Below, piece after piece: positions 8,850 through 16,999 of a DNA stretch of 64,000 bases. The translations under genes were made by a program, and so were the position numbers. The number at the start of each line of letters is the position of its first letter. Position 1 is the stretch's first letter. This DNA comes from Herbaspirillum sp. SJZ107 (lineage in GTDB: Bacteria; Pseudomonadota; Gammaproteobacteria; Burkholderiales; Burkholderiaceae_D): contig NZ_VFNH01000003.1 of the NCBI RefSeq assembly GCF_006715485.1, positions 372,001-436,000 on the forward strand, read 5' to 3'. A model generated the notes under the pieces. The model saw only the letters and a list, made by a program, of their open reading frames with translations. It searched no databases and was not told where the DNA came from.

Positions 8850-9031
8850 TCCCGCCCGCGCGAGCGGTCTTCCGGCCAGGCCTGCGACGCGCAGGCCGCG
8901 GCCTGCTCGGACCAGCGGCCGTCGAGGTCGAGGCAGCGGTCGACCGCCAGGGAATAGCGGCCGCGCGAACCCGCCAGCACCAGCACGAGCACCAGGACCA
9001 CCAGCAGCAGGATCGCTCCGATCGGCTTCAT
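8846..9031 (-). CDS. Small single-span membrane protein downstream of msrQ
   Basis: A 61-residue product, family unknown. It has an N-terminal hydrophobic helix of nearly pure Leu/Val/Ile (about residues 5-20) and a short soluble tail with two cysteines in the context CLDLDGRW...AAACAS. It could be a single-pass anchor with a periplasmic, disulfide-bonded tail. It starts 5 bases after the msrQ stop (GTG 9034 is an alternative start), so it is likely the third gene of the msrP-msrQ operon, and it ends overlapping the convergent DUF4153-like gene. Tight coupling to msrQ supports it being real. Confidence 0.65.
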   Translation of the reverse strand: MKPIGAILLLVVLVLVLVLAGSRGRYSLAVDRCLDLDGRWSEQAAACASQAWPEDRSRGRD

Positions 9032-9035
9032 CACG

Positions 9036-9671
9036 TCAGGACCTCGCCGAAGACGTGGTGGCCTGGCGGGTGCGGTTCCAGCTCCAGAACACCCGCAGGC
9101 CGAGCAGCATGGCCACCACGCAGCCCCAGACGATCGGCTGCTCGAAATTGTGCTTGCCCGCCTTCATCCACCAGTAGTGCAGGATCGCCAGCGGCGCGAT
9201 CGCGTAGATCAGCTTGTGCAGGCGCGCCCAGTTGCGCCCCAAACGCTTGATCATGGCCTGGGTGCTGGTGGCGGCCAGCGGGATCAGGAGCACGAAAGCG
9301 ATGAAGCCGACCGTGATGAAGGGCCGCTTGAGCACGTCGCGCCACATCGCCGCCAGGTCGAAGAAATGGTCGAACCACAGGAAAGCCAGGAAGTGCAGGA
9401 AGGCGTAGAAGAAGGTGTACAAACCCAGCATGCGCCGCAGGCGCACCAGCCAGTTCCAGCCGGTGAAGCGGCGCAGCGGCGTCACGGCGAGCGTGGCGCA
9501 CAGCAGGTACAGCGCCCAGTCGCCGCTGCCGTGGGTGATGAATTCGACCGGGTCGACCGGCACCTGCATGGCAACCAGCGCGGCGATGCGCAGGAAAGGC
9601 AGCAGCGCCAGAACGAAGACCAGCGCCTTGATCGCCTTCAGTTGCTTGGGTGTCGGATTGAAAGCCGCCAT
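9036..9671 (-). CDS. msrQ: Haem-binding membrane subunit MsrQ
   Basis: Inner-membrane b-type haem protein that passes electrons from the quinone pool or flavin reductase to MsrP for repair of oxidised methionine in periplasmic proteins. The 211-residue protein has about six membrane helices and the ferric-reductase-like family pattern: RRMLGLYTFFYAFLHFLAFLWFD with candidate haem histidines, and WARLHKLIYAIAPLAILHYWW. The length matches the family. msrP lies 12 bases upstream, and the stop nearly touches a small membrane-protein gene. Confidence 0.95.
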   Translation of the reverse strand: MAAFNPTPKQLKAIKALVFVLALLPFLRIAALVAMQVPVDPVEFITHGSGDWALYLLCATLAVTPLRRFTGWNWLVRLRRMLGLYTFFYAFLHFLAFLWFDHFFDLAAMWRDVLKRPFITVGFIAFVLLIPLAATSTQAMIKRLGRNWARLHKLIYAIAPLAILHYWWMKAGKHNFEQPIVWGCVVAMLLGLRVFWSWNRTRQATTSSARS

Positions 9672-9683
9672 GAATGAATGCTT

Positions 9684-10664
9684 TTAATAGAACTTCTTGA
9701 GATCCATGCCAGTGTACAGCGAGGCGACCTCGTTGTAGCCATTGAACATCAGGGTCTTGCGCTTGGGCGTGAACAGGCCGCCTTCGCCGATGCGGCGCTC
9801 GGTCGCCTGTGACCAGCGCGGGTGGTCGACGTTCGGGTTGACGTTCGAATAGAAACCGTATTCGTTGGCAGCGATGCCGTTCCAGGCGGTCTTTGGCTGG
9901 TCTTTCACGAAACGGATGCGGACGATCGACTTGGCCGACTTGAAACCGTACTTCCAAGGCACGACGATGCGCACCGGGGCGCCGTTCTGGTTGGGCAGCA
10001 CCTGGCCGTACATGCCGACCGTGAGCAGGGTCAGGGGATGCATGGCTTCGTCCATGCGCAAGCCTTCGACGTAGGGCCAGTCGAGCACGCGGCTCTTGAC
10101 GCCCGGCATCTGGGCGCGGTCGGCCAGGGTGACGAATTCGACGTACTTGGCGTTGCCGGTCGGCTCGACCTGTTTGATCAGGTTGGACAGCGAATAGCCG
10201 ACCCAGGGGATCACCATCGACCAGCCTTCGACGCAGCGCAGGCGGTACACGCGCTCTTCCAGCGGCGCCAGCCTGGTCAGCCGGTCGATGTCGATCGTCA
10301 TCGGCTTCTTGACTTCGCCGTCGATCTGTACCGTCCACGGCCGCGTGCGCAGCGTGTGCGCATTCTCGGCCGGATCGGATTTGTCGGTGCCGAACTCGTA
10401 GTAATTGTTGTAGTGGGTGGCGTCGTTGAACGAGGTCTGGTTTTCGTTCGTCGAGAAGCCGGCGTTGCGCGTGGCCGCCAGCTTGGGCAGGGCCGCACCC
10501 TGGGCAAACGCTTCGCGATTGGCCATTTCCCACAGCGAAGAGCCGACCACGGCGGTGGCCGCCACGCGCGCCAGGAAGGCGCGCCGCTCTTCGTACACCG
10601 CTTGCGGCGTGATTTCAGATGAGAACGGCAAATCGATGCCGTTTGGATTACGTTTGATCAACAT
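9684..10664 (-). CDS. msrP: Periplasmic methionine sulfoxide reductase, molybdopterin subunit MsrP
   Basis: Molybdenum-cofactor enzyme that reduces methionine sulfoxide in periplasmic proteins, using electrons from MsrQ. The 326-residue precursor has a twin-arginine signal (ERRAFLARVAATAVVG, residues about 26-42) ending near AFAQ, as expected for a cofactor-loaded Tat substrate. The molybdenum ligand Cys is in YRLRCVEGWSM, followed by PWVGYSLSNL. SUOX-fold motifs such as GMYGQVLPNQNGAPVRIVVPWKYGFKSAKSI are complete. It is the first gene of the msrPQ operon, with the start codon followed by MLIKRNPNG, typical of the family. Confidence 0.96.
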   Translation of the reverse strand: MLIKRNPNGIDLPFSSEITPQAVYEERRAFLARVAATAVVGSSLWEMANREAFAQGAALPKLAATRNAGFSTNENQTSFNDATHYNNYYEFGTDKSDPAENAHTLRTRPWTVQIDGEVKKPMTIDIDRLTRLAPLEERVYRLRCVEGWSMVIPWVGYSLSNLIKQVEPTGNAKYVEFVTLADRAQMPGVKSRVLDWPYVEGLRMDEAMHPLTLLTVGMYGQVLPNQNGAPVRIVVPWKYGFKSAKSIVRIRFVKDQPKTAWNGIAANEYGFYSNVNPNVDHPRWSQATERRIGEGGLFTPKRKTLMFNGYNEVASLYTGMDLKKFY

Positions 10665-10756
10665 GGCGGTTCCTGCCTGCGCTAAATGACGCGTTTCGCG
10701 TCCGACATGTCAACCTTACACTATCCGCCACGACTAGGCCGGTCCGGTACACATTC

Positions 10757-11938
10757 CTACAGCTTGCCGTAGGAATGCAGGCCCGACAGGAACATGTTCA
10801 CGCCCAGGAAAGCGAAGGTCGTCACCACCAGGCCCACCAGCGCCCACCATGCCGCCGGGCGCCCGCGCAGGCCGGACATGAGGCGCATGTGCAGCCAGGC
10901 CGCGTAGTTGAGCCAGACGATGAGTGCCCAGGTTTCCTTCGGGTCCCACGACCAGTAGCCGCCCCAGGCCTCGGCCGCCCACAGCGCGCCCAGGATGGTG
11001 GCCACCGTGAAGAAGGCGAAGCCGACCGAGATCGACTTGTACATGACGTCGTCCAGCACCTCCAGCGACGGCAGGCGGTCGGCGAGAATACCGTGCGACT
11101 TCAGCAGATAGGCCGAGCCGACCATCGCCGCCAGCGCGAAGGTGCCGTAGCCGATAAAGTTGGCCGGTACGTGGATCTTCATCCACCAGCTCTGCAGCGC
11201 CGGCACCAGCGGCTGGATCTCGGCGGCGTCGCGCGCCACCGTGTACCACAGCAGGAAGCCGACCGCGGCCGAGATCACCAGCAGCACGAAGGGTCCCAGC
11301 TGGCGGGTGGCGTAGCGCTGCTCGTAGTACAGGTAGAACAGCGCGGTGATCATCGAGAACAGGATGAACACTTCGTACAGGTTCGACACCGGGATGTGGC
11401 CAACGTCGGCGCCGACCAGGTAGGACTCGTACCAGCGCACCATCATGCCGGTGAAGCCGAGCACCACCGCCGCCCAGCACAGCTTGGAGCCGACGCTGCC
11501 GCCGAAAGGCGAGCGCGCCACCAAACCGATCCAGTAGAACACGGTCGAGAACACGAACAGCGCGCTCATCCACAGGATCGCGGACTGGCTCGACAGCATG
11601 TACTTGAGGAAGAATTTCTGGTTGGCGGCATCCAGCGCCCCGCCGTACAGCGACACCGCCCACAGCGCCAGCACGGCGATCAGCGGCATCAGCCAGCGCA
11701 CCGGCTTCCAGCCCCAGCCCAGCAGTGCAAAGGTCGGCGCGGCCAGCACCAGGATCGCCTGTTCGTAGACGTCCATGAAGTGACCGAAGCGCTGCAGCGC
11801 GAACAGGCTGGCGGCCAGCAAGCCGGCGCCGAACAGCCAGTCGAGCGCCGTCAGGCGCCTGAAGAAGCCTTGCGGGCGGGCGTATTTTTCCGCCGCCTTG
11901 AGGGCCGCGCTTGCTTGCGATGCGGGTGACATATCCAT
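10757..11938 (-). CDS. ccsB: Cytochrome c biogenesis protein CcsB/ResC (CcsA family)
   Basis: Membrane haem-handling subunit of the system II cytochrome c maturation pathway; with ResB it carries haem across the membrane and attaches it to apocytochromes. The 393-residue protein has about eight membrane helices. Near the C-terminus it has the tryptophan-rich haem-binding WWD motif (AWGGYWSWDPKETWAL) flanked by conserved histidines. The ATG at 11938 is preferred because GGAG lies 6 bases upstream; a GTG at 11950 is also in frame. It directly follows resB, as expected. Naming varies (CcsA, CcsB, ResC) for the same family. Confidence 0.93.
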   Translation of the reverse strand: MDMSPASQASAALKAAEKYARPQGFFRRLTALDWLFGAGLLAASLFALQRFGHFMDVYEQAILVLAAPTFALLGWGWKPVRWLMPLIAVLALWAVSLYGGALDAANQKFFLKYMLSSQSAILWMSALFVFSTVFYWIGLVARSPFGGSVGSKLCWAAVVLGFTGMMVRWYESYLVGADVGHIPVSNLYEVFILFSMITALFYLYYEQRYATRQLGPFVLLVISAAVGFLLWYTVARDAAEIQPLVPALQSWWMKIHVPANFIGYGTFALAAMVGSAYLLKSHGILADRLPSLEVLDDVMYKSISVGFAFFTVATILGALWAAEAWGGYWSWDPKETWALIVWLNYAAWLHMRLMSGLRGRPAAWWALVGLVVTTFAFLGVNMFLSGLHSYGKL

Positions 11939-11950
11939 TCTCTTCTCCAC

Positions 11951-14038
11951 TTACGCCGATTGCGGTAGGACTGTTTTCAAATCTTCGAACTCGCGCTCGA
12001 AATCGAGCGTCTTGCGCTGGGTGCTCATCGCCATCATGGCATGGGCGCCGCCCTGGTCGTCGCCGCGCACCCAGACCCAGATGCGGCGCTCGCGGATGTA
12101 GAACATCGCAAAGATGCCCAGCACCAGCAGCAGGCAGCCGAGGTAGACGACTTTCTTGCCCGGCGAGCGCGTCACCTGCAGCCCGGACGCTTTCACCTCG
12201 GTGAATTCGTCGAGCGCCAGGTAGACCGGCGCGCCATAGAAAAAGCTGTCCGACAGCGCGTTGGTCGCCAGCTGCAGGAAGCGGCCGTGGGCTTCGGTCG
12301 GCTCGGCCGGTCCCTCGCCGGCACGTGCCCGCGCTGCCTGCCACAGTTCCCACAGGGCGCCGTTGAGCATCTTCATGAACACGTTGGCGGCCTTTTCCTG
12401 CTCGGCCTTGGGGATGCGTTCCAGGAACTTCGATACGCCCATAAAGCCGCCCTCGCCCTGCCCCTCGTCGCCGGCGAACAGGCCCAGGGTCTTGGCCGCC
12501 GACTCCTGCAGCTGGGCCGCCAGGGCGGCATTCGCATTCGGCTGGGGCAGCGCGCGCTCGGCATAGCGGCGCGCCGCTTCCTGGCGCAGTGCCGGATCGG
12601 CCAGCGCGGCGCGCAGGCGCATCCATTCGCGTACGCCGTGCTGGTCGTCGGCCGGGATGCGCAGGTAGCTGAAGGCATCGGACGGATTGTTGCGCACGCC
12701 GGCCAGGTAGACCTGCGCGCCCTCCAGCGTCACCGGCTGCATGTAGTTCAGGAATTCGCGCGCCTGGCCGGTCTTGTCGCGCAGCTTGTATTGCACGCTG
12801 GGGCCGACGTTTTTCAGGTCCTTGTTGTTGGCATTCTTGGCGGCCGAGCCCGAGTGCTGGGACAGCGCCTGGGCAAACTGTTCATCGAAGGATTGCGTCT
12901 TGCTGACCTTGCGCAGGTCGCCCTCGGTATTCATGTTCTCGACGTTGAACGGACGGAAGCCGGACCACTCGACCGTGTATTCGTTGCCGCTGCCCTTCAG
13001 GGTCGTCGTACTGTTGACCTCACCGTCGATGGCGAAAGTGGCGTCGCCGGTGCCGGTCATCGGGTAGCCGGTGAGCTTCAGCTTGCTGCCGCCGTCGTCG
13101 ACGCCGGACTGGTAGACCGCCACGCCGCGGTAGATCAGCGGCTCGTTGACGCGGATCTTGGCCGGGAAGGTCTTGCCGGTCTCGTGGTCGCGGATCGTGA
13201 CTTCGCTCGAGAACAGCTTGGGCATGCCGGTCGAGTAAAAGTCGATGATGAACTTGTTCAGCGTGATCGTGAACGGCAGGTCCTGCAGCAGGATGCCGTC
13301 GGCGCGCGGGATCACGACGGTATTGCTGGACTTGCCTTCGGCGATGTTGGTGGTGCCGCGGAAGCTGGGATTGCTTAGACCGAGCCGGTTGCGCGTCGTC
13401 AGTTCACCGCTGGTATAGGGCGTCTTGCCCATGAACCATTCCTGGAAACGGATCGGGAGGTTCGAATCGAGCAGGCCGCCGAGCAGGATCACGATGATCG
13501 CCGTGTGCGCAAAGATGTAGCCGAACTTGTTGCCGGCGCCCTTCTTGGCCGCCACCAGCACGCCGCCGGCTTTATCTACCAGTTTGACGCGGTAGCCGGC
13601 ATTGCCGAGGCGCTGGGCGGTCTGGGTGGCCAGCGGCACCGCGGCCAGGCCGGAGGTCCATTCCGTCTTGTGGTGGAAATTGCGCAACGATTCTTCGCGC
13701 ACGCTGTCGCGCCAGCTGCGCATGTCGCGCAGCATGCGCGGCGCATTGCGCGTCACGCACAGCGCGGTCGAGACGATCAATACCGCCAGGATCAGCAGGA
13801 ACCACCAGGCCGAGTACACGCTGTACAGGCCGATCCTGTCGAACACCGTGGCCCAGAACGGACCGAACTGGTTGATGTAGTCGGGCGTAGGCTGGTCCTG
13901 CTTCATGACGGTGCCGATGATGGCGGCGATCGCGATCATCATCAGCAAGGCGATGGCAAAACGCATCGACGACACCAGTTCGACCGCCTCGGCCAAACCG
14001 CGGCGCCGCGTTTTCAATTCAATTCCGGTGGTGCTCAT
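11951..14038 (-). CDS. resB: Cytochrome c biogenesis protein ResB
   Basis: ResB (Ccs1) is the partner of the CcsA-family protein in system II cytochrome c maturation; the pair exports haem and ligates it to CXXCH sites in the periplasm. The 695-residue protein has three N-terminal membrane helices (about residues 20-45, 75-100, 170-190), a large periplasmic domain, and a last helix near 640-660 (VYLGCLLLVLGIFAMFYIRERRIWVWV), matching ResB topology. The stop is immediately before the ccsB frame. A cytochrome c4 gene, a likely client, lies 108 bases upstream in the same orientation. Confidence 0.95.
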   Translation of the reverse strand: MSTTGIELKTRRRGLAEAVELVSSMRFAIALLMMIAIAAIIGTVMKQDQPTPDYINQFGPFWATVFDRIGLYSVYSAWWFLLILAVLIVSTALCVTRNAPRMLRDMRSWRDSVREESLRNFHHKTEWTSGLAAVPLATQTAQRLGNAGYRVKLVDKAGGVLVAAKKGAGNKFGYIFAHTAIIVILLGGLLDSNLPIRFQEWFMGKTPYTSGELTTRNRLGLSNPSFRGTTNIAEGKSSNTVVIPRADGILLQDLPFTITLNKFIIDFYSTGMPKLFSSEVTIRDHETGKTFPAKIRVNEPLIYRGVAVYQSGVDDGGSKLKLTGYPMTGTGDATFAIDGEVNSTTTLKGSGNEYTVEWSGFRPFNVENMNTEGDLRKVSKTQSFDEQFAQALSQHSGSAAKNANNKDLKNVGPSVQYKLRDKTGQAREFLNYMQPVTLEGAQVYLAGVRNNPSDAFSYLRIPADDQHGVREWMRLRAALADPALRQEAARRYAERALPQPNANAALAAQLQESAAKTLGLFAGDEGQGEGGFMGVSKFLERIPKAEQEKAANVFMKMLNGALWELWQAARARAGEGPAEPTEAHGRFLQLATNALSDSFFYGAPVYLALDEFTEVKASGLQVTRSPGKKVVYLGCLLLVLGIFAMFYIRERRIWVWVRGDDQGGAHAMMAMSTQRKTLDFEREFEDLKTVLPQSA

Positions 14039-14146
14039 CGATGGCTGCTTCTTTCAGTTGCGACATTCTGGCGCGAGGATACAGTAAAAAGGGCAGCCTG
14101 CCAGTATGCAGCTGCCCTTTCCGCCGGCGCCTTTCGTGGCAGAAGT

Positions 14147-14824
14147 CTACTTCAAGCCGGCGATATAGTCGGCCACTGCCTTCATTTCCTCGTCCGACAT
14201 GCGCTTGGACAGCGTGACCATCTGCACGCTGTTGTTGCGCGCGCCGGTCTTGAACGCCTGCAGCTGGGCGACGGTGTAGTCCTGGTGCTGGCCGGCGAGG
14301 CGCGGGTACTGGATCGGGATGCCGGATCCGGTGGCGCCGTGGCAGCTGGAGCAGGCGGCCACGCCGCGCTCGGCGATGCCGCCGCGGTAGATCTTGCGGC
14401 CCATGTCCAGGGCATCCTTGTTGCGCGCCGCACCGCCCTTCGGCTGCTGGGTGGCGAGCCAGGCGGCGATGTTCTTCTTTTCGTCCTCGGACAGCATCTT
14501 GGCGTAGGTCGTCATCACCGGCTGGTTGCGGTTGGGCGTGGTGAAATCGACCAGCTGCTTGTGGATGTAGCTCTCGCTCTGGCCGGACAGCTTGGGATTG
14601 GCGACGATGGTCGAATTGCCGCCGGCGCCGTGGCAGGACACGCAGGCCGGCAGGCCGCGCGCGTTGTCGCCCGTATCGTAGAGGGAACCGCCCTTGGCCG
14701 GATCGAGTTTCGGGACGGCCGCCGGGGCATGGGCTGCGTCCGCCGCCAGGGCATTGGCGGCGAAGAGGGTCAACAAGGAGGTCACGAATGCCGCACGCGC
14801 GGCCGGTAAGAACACACGATTCAT
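14147..14824 (-). CDS. Dihaem cytochrome c4
   Basis: Secreted electron carrier of the cytochrome c4/c553 type, usually moving electrons from the bc1 complex to terminal oxidases in the periplasm. The 225-residue precursor has a Sec signal peptide (cleavage near ANALAADAAH). It has two haem-attachment sites, CVSCH in the first half and CSSCH in the second, each followed by a Met-containing segment (QPVMTTYAKML and VQMVTLSKRM) suited to be the sixth ligand. The duplicated fold and length fit c4. Its placement just before resB-ccsB fits their role in its maturation. Confidence 0.93.
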   Translation of the reverse strand: MNRVFLPAARAAFVTSLLTLFAANALAADAAHAPAAVPKLDPAKGGSLYDTGDNARGLPACVSCHGAGGNSTIVANPKLSGQSESYIHKQLVDFTTPNRNQPVMTTYAKMLSEDEKKNIAAWLATQQPKGGAARNKDALDMGRKIYRGGIAERGVAACSSCHGATGSGIPIQYPRLAGQHQDYTVAQLQAFKTGARNNSVQMVTLSKRMSDEEMKAVADYIAGLK

Positions 14825-14918
14825 TCAAGCACCCTGAAAAAGTCAAATCTATGAAGAACTTGCAGTTACAGTGCGGCGGCCATGCTCGTGCCCCGGGCGC
14901 GCAGCGCCAGGTAACTCC

Positions 14919-14932
14919 CTATTGTACAATAG
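14919..14932. other. 14-base perfect palindrome between cytochrome c4 and ysxC
   Basis: CTATTGTACAATAG is a perfect palindrome in the divergent intergenic region, 95 bases from the cytochrome start and 76 from ysxC. It contains TACAAT on both strands, which could be a -10 box in either direction, or an operator. No matching -35 box is evident. Confidence 0.3.
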
Positions 14933-15007
14933 CTTGCTTTCCAGACCGCTTTTTTAGTTGTCTTTTCAGCTTCATTTTCGTTTCCTCCGCTCATTTCGAT
15001 CGCCCCC

Positions 15008-15763
15008 ATGTCCAAACTCTGGCAAGCCCGCTTCTTCACGACCGTCAACCAGCTGCGGGATCTTCCCAAGACGCAGGTGCCGGAAATCGCCTTCGCCGGC
15101 CGGTCCAATGCGGGCAAATCGACGGCGATCAACATTCTCACCAACCAGAAGGGCCTGGCCTTCGCGTCCAAGACGCCGGGCCGCACCCAGCACATCAACT
15201 TCTTCTCGATCGGCGGCGCCCACGTGGCGATGCACCGCAAGGACCCGACCAAGGTCGAGGAGATCCGTGCACTGCTGGTCGACCTGCCCGGCTACGGTTA
15301 TGCCGAAGTGTCCGGCGACGCCAAGCTGCACTGGCAAAAGCTGCTGGGCGACTACGTGCAGCGGCGCGACCAGCTGGCCGCGCTGGTCCTGATCATGGAC
15401 TCGCGCCGCCCGTTCACCGACCTGGACGTGCAGATGCTGGAATGGTTCGCCCCGACCGGCAAGCCGATCCACTGCATCCTGACCAAGGTCGACAAGCTGA
15501 ACCGCAACGAATCGGTCAACGTGCTGCGCCAGGCAAAACAGATCCTCGACAGCTACGTCGACGAGGACGGCGAAGGCTTCCCGTTCACGGTGCAGCTGTT
15601 CTCGGCGCTCAAGCGCGTGGGCATCGAGGAAGCGAACGACAAGATCATCGAATTGCTGGGTTTGCAAGATTCGTTGCATGACGACGAAGCCGGCGAAGAA
15701 CACACCGGAGACGACACCGCGGCCCCGGGACCGGACGACGACCAGTCCGGCCAGGCCGATTGA
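15008..15763 (+). CDS. ysxC: Ribosome biogenesis GTPase YsxC/EngB
   Basis: Essential GTPase that helps late assembly of the 50S ribosomal subunit. All G motifs are present: G1 GRSNAGKS (residues about 31-38), G2 TPGRTQ, G3 DLPGYGYA, G4 TKVDK and the G5 SA in LFSALK. At 251 residues it is longer than the usual 200-220, because of an acidic C-terminal tail (about residues 222-251) rich in Asp, Glu and Gly, which is probably disordered. It is divergent from the cytochrome c4 gene and 19 bases before hemB, with which it is likely co-transcribed. Confidence 0.96.
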   Translation: MSKLWQARFFTTVNQLRDLPKTQVPEIAFAGRSNAGKSTAINILTNQKGLAFASKTPGRTQHINFFSIGGAHVAMHRKDPTKVEEIRALLVDLPGYGYAEVSGDAKLHWQKLLGDYVQRRDQLAALVLIMDSRRPFTDLDVQMLEWFAPTGKPIHCILTKVDKLNRNESVNVLRQAKQILDSYVDEDGEGFPFTVQLFSALKRVGIEEANDKIIELLGLQDSLHDDEAGEEHTGDDTAAPGPDDDQSGQAD

Positions 15764-15782
15764 CCATCCACAAGGACATCTC

Positions 15783-16796
15783 ATGCCGATCATTACCCCC
15801 AATGCCTACCCCGCCGTCCGCATGCGCCGCATGCGCCGCGACCCCTTCTCGCGCGCGCTGATGCGCGAAAACACCGTCACCGCGTCCGACCTGATCTACC
15901 CGGTCTTCATCCTCGACGGCGAGAACCAGCGCCAGCAGGTCGCCTCGATGCCGGGCGTGGAGCGTGTTTCCGTCGATCTGCTGCTGAAAGTGGCCGAGGA
16001 AGCCGTCAGCCTGGGCATCCCGGTGCTGGCCCTGTTCCCGGTCATCGACGCCGCGCTGAAGACTTATGACGGCGTCGAAGCCACCAACCCGGAAGGCCTG
16101 ATCCCGCGTGCGGTCAAGGCGCTCAAGCGCGAATTCCCGCAGCTCGGCCTGATGACCGACGTCGCGCTCGACCCCTACACCACCCACGGCCAGGACGGCT
16201 TGCCGGACGAGAACGGCTACATCGTCAACGAAAAGACGATCGAGATGCTGATCCGCCAGGCGATGGCCCAGGCCGAAGCCGGGGTCGACATCGTGGCGCC
16301 GTCGGACATGATGGACGGCCGCATCGGCGCGATCCGCGTGGCGCTGGAAGAACAGAACCTGATCCATACCCGTATCATGGCCTACTCGGCCAAGTACGCA
16401 TCGGCCTACTACGGCCCGTTCCGCGACGCGGTCGGCTCCGCCGCCAACCTGGGCAAGGCCGACAAGAACACCTACCAGATGGACCCGGCCAACACCGACG
16501 AAGCCCTGCGCGAAGTGGCGCTGGACATCGCCGAAGGCGCCGACATGGTCATGGTCAAGCCCGGCATGCCCTACCTGGACGTGGTGCGTCGTGTAAAAGA
16601 CGAGTTCAAGGTGCCGACCTTTGCCTACCAGGTCAGCGGCGAGTATGCGATGCTGCAGGCGGCGTTCCAGAACGGCTGGCTGGACAAGGACAAGATCATC
16701 ATGGAGACCATGATGTCGTTCAAGCGGGCTGGGGCGGATGGGGTGCTGACCTATTTTGCGCTGGATGTAGCGCGCCGCTTGAAGGCTGGGGCTTGA
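15783..16796 (+). CDS. hemB: Delta-aminolevulinic acid dehydratase (porphobilinogen synthase)
   Basis: Cytoplasmic enzyme that condenses two 5-aminolevulinate molecules to porphobilinogen, the second common step of haem synthesis. The 337-residue protein carries both active-site lysines (AYSAKYAS and MVMVKPGMP). The metal-site loop reads DVALDPYTTHGQDG, so the three zinc cysteines of the E. coli-type enzyme are replaced by Ala and Asp; this marks the magnesium-dependent class known from Pseudomonas. The ATG at 15783 is chosen because AAGGA precedes it and the protein then begins at the conserved N-terminus. It follows ysxC and ends at a strong terminator. Confidence 0.97.
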   Translation: MPIITPNAYPAVRMRRMRRDPFSRALMRENTVTASDLIYPVFILDGENQRQQVASMPGVERVSVDLLLKVAEEAVSLGIPVLALFPVIDAALKTYDGVEATNPEGLIPRAVKALKREFPQLGLMTDVALDPYTTHGQDGLPDENGYIVNEKTIEMLIRQAMAQAEAGVDIVAPSDMMDGRIGAIRVALEEQNLIHTRIMAYSAKYASAYYGPFRDAVGSAANLGKADKNTYQMDPANTDEALREVALDIAEGADMVMVKPGMPYLDVVRRVKDEFKVPTFAYQVSGEYAMLQAAFQNGWLDKDKIIMETMMSFKRAGADGVLTYFALDVARRLKAGA

Positions 16797-16816
16797 TCCC
16801 GGTTTTGCTCAGCTAA

Positions 16817-16846
16817 TAAAAAACCGCGCCGGGTGCGCGGTTTTTT
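16817..16846 (+). terminator. Rho-independent terminator after hemB
   Basis: AAAAAACCGCG pairs with CGCGGTTTTTT around a short loop, giving a GC stem ending in a T-run. It starts about 20 bases after the hemB stop. The A-run on the other side means it may also work in reverse. Confidence 0.88.
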
Positions 16847-16865
16847 ACGTTATCGGTACGCGGCG

Positions 16866-16896
16866 AACTTGGGCCCCTGCCTTCGCAGGGGCGACG
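16866..16896 (+). repeat. REP-like element, copy 1 of an inverted pair
   Basis: A 31-base GC-rich unit beginning AACTTGGGCCCCTGCC with its own short stem (CCCCTGC/GCAGGGG). It is an exact inverted copy of 16947-16977, and close relatives lie near 32.2 kb and 57.75 kb. Intergenic, between hemB and a convergent gene. Confidence 0.85.
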
Positions 16897-16946
16897 TGCT
16901 GAGGGAGCTGGCCACAATGGCTTGACCTAGCTGTTTGCCGCAAGAC

Positions 16947-16977
16947 CGTCGCCCCTGCGAAGGCAGGGGCCCAAGTT
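16947..16977 (-). repeat. REP-like element, copy 2 of an inverted pair
   Basis: Perfect 31-base inverted match to 16866-16896, 50 bases away. The pair resembles a bacterial interspersed mosaic element (two REP units head to head) at the 3' ends of convergent genes. Confidence 0.85.
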
Positions 16978-16999
16978 GCACGCCGGCCAGCTACCTTAT

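Noticed and set aside
16817..16977. Possible CRISPR-like or tandem repeat after hemB
   Set aside because: Only one inverted pair is present; the first part is a terminator and the rest fits a REP pair.
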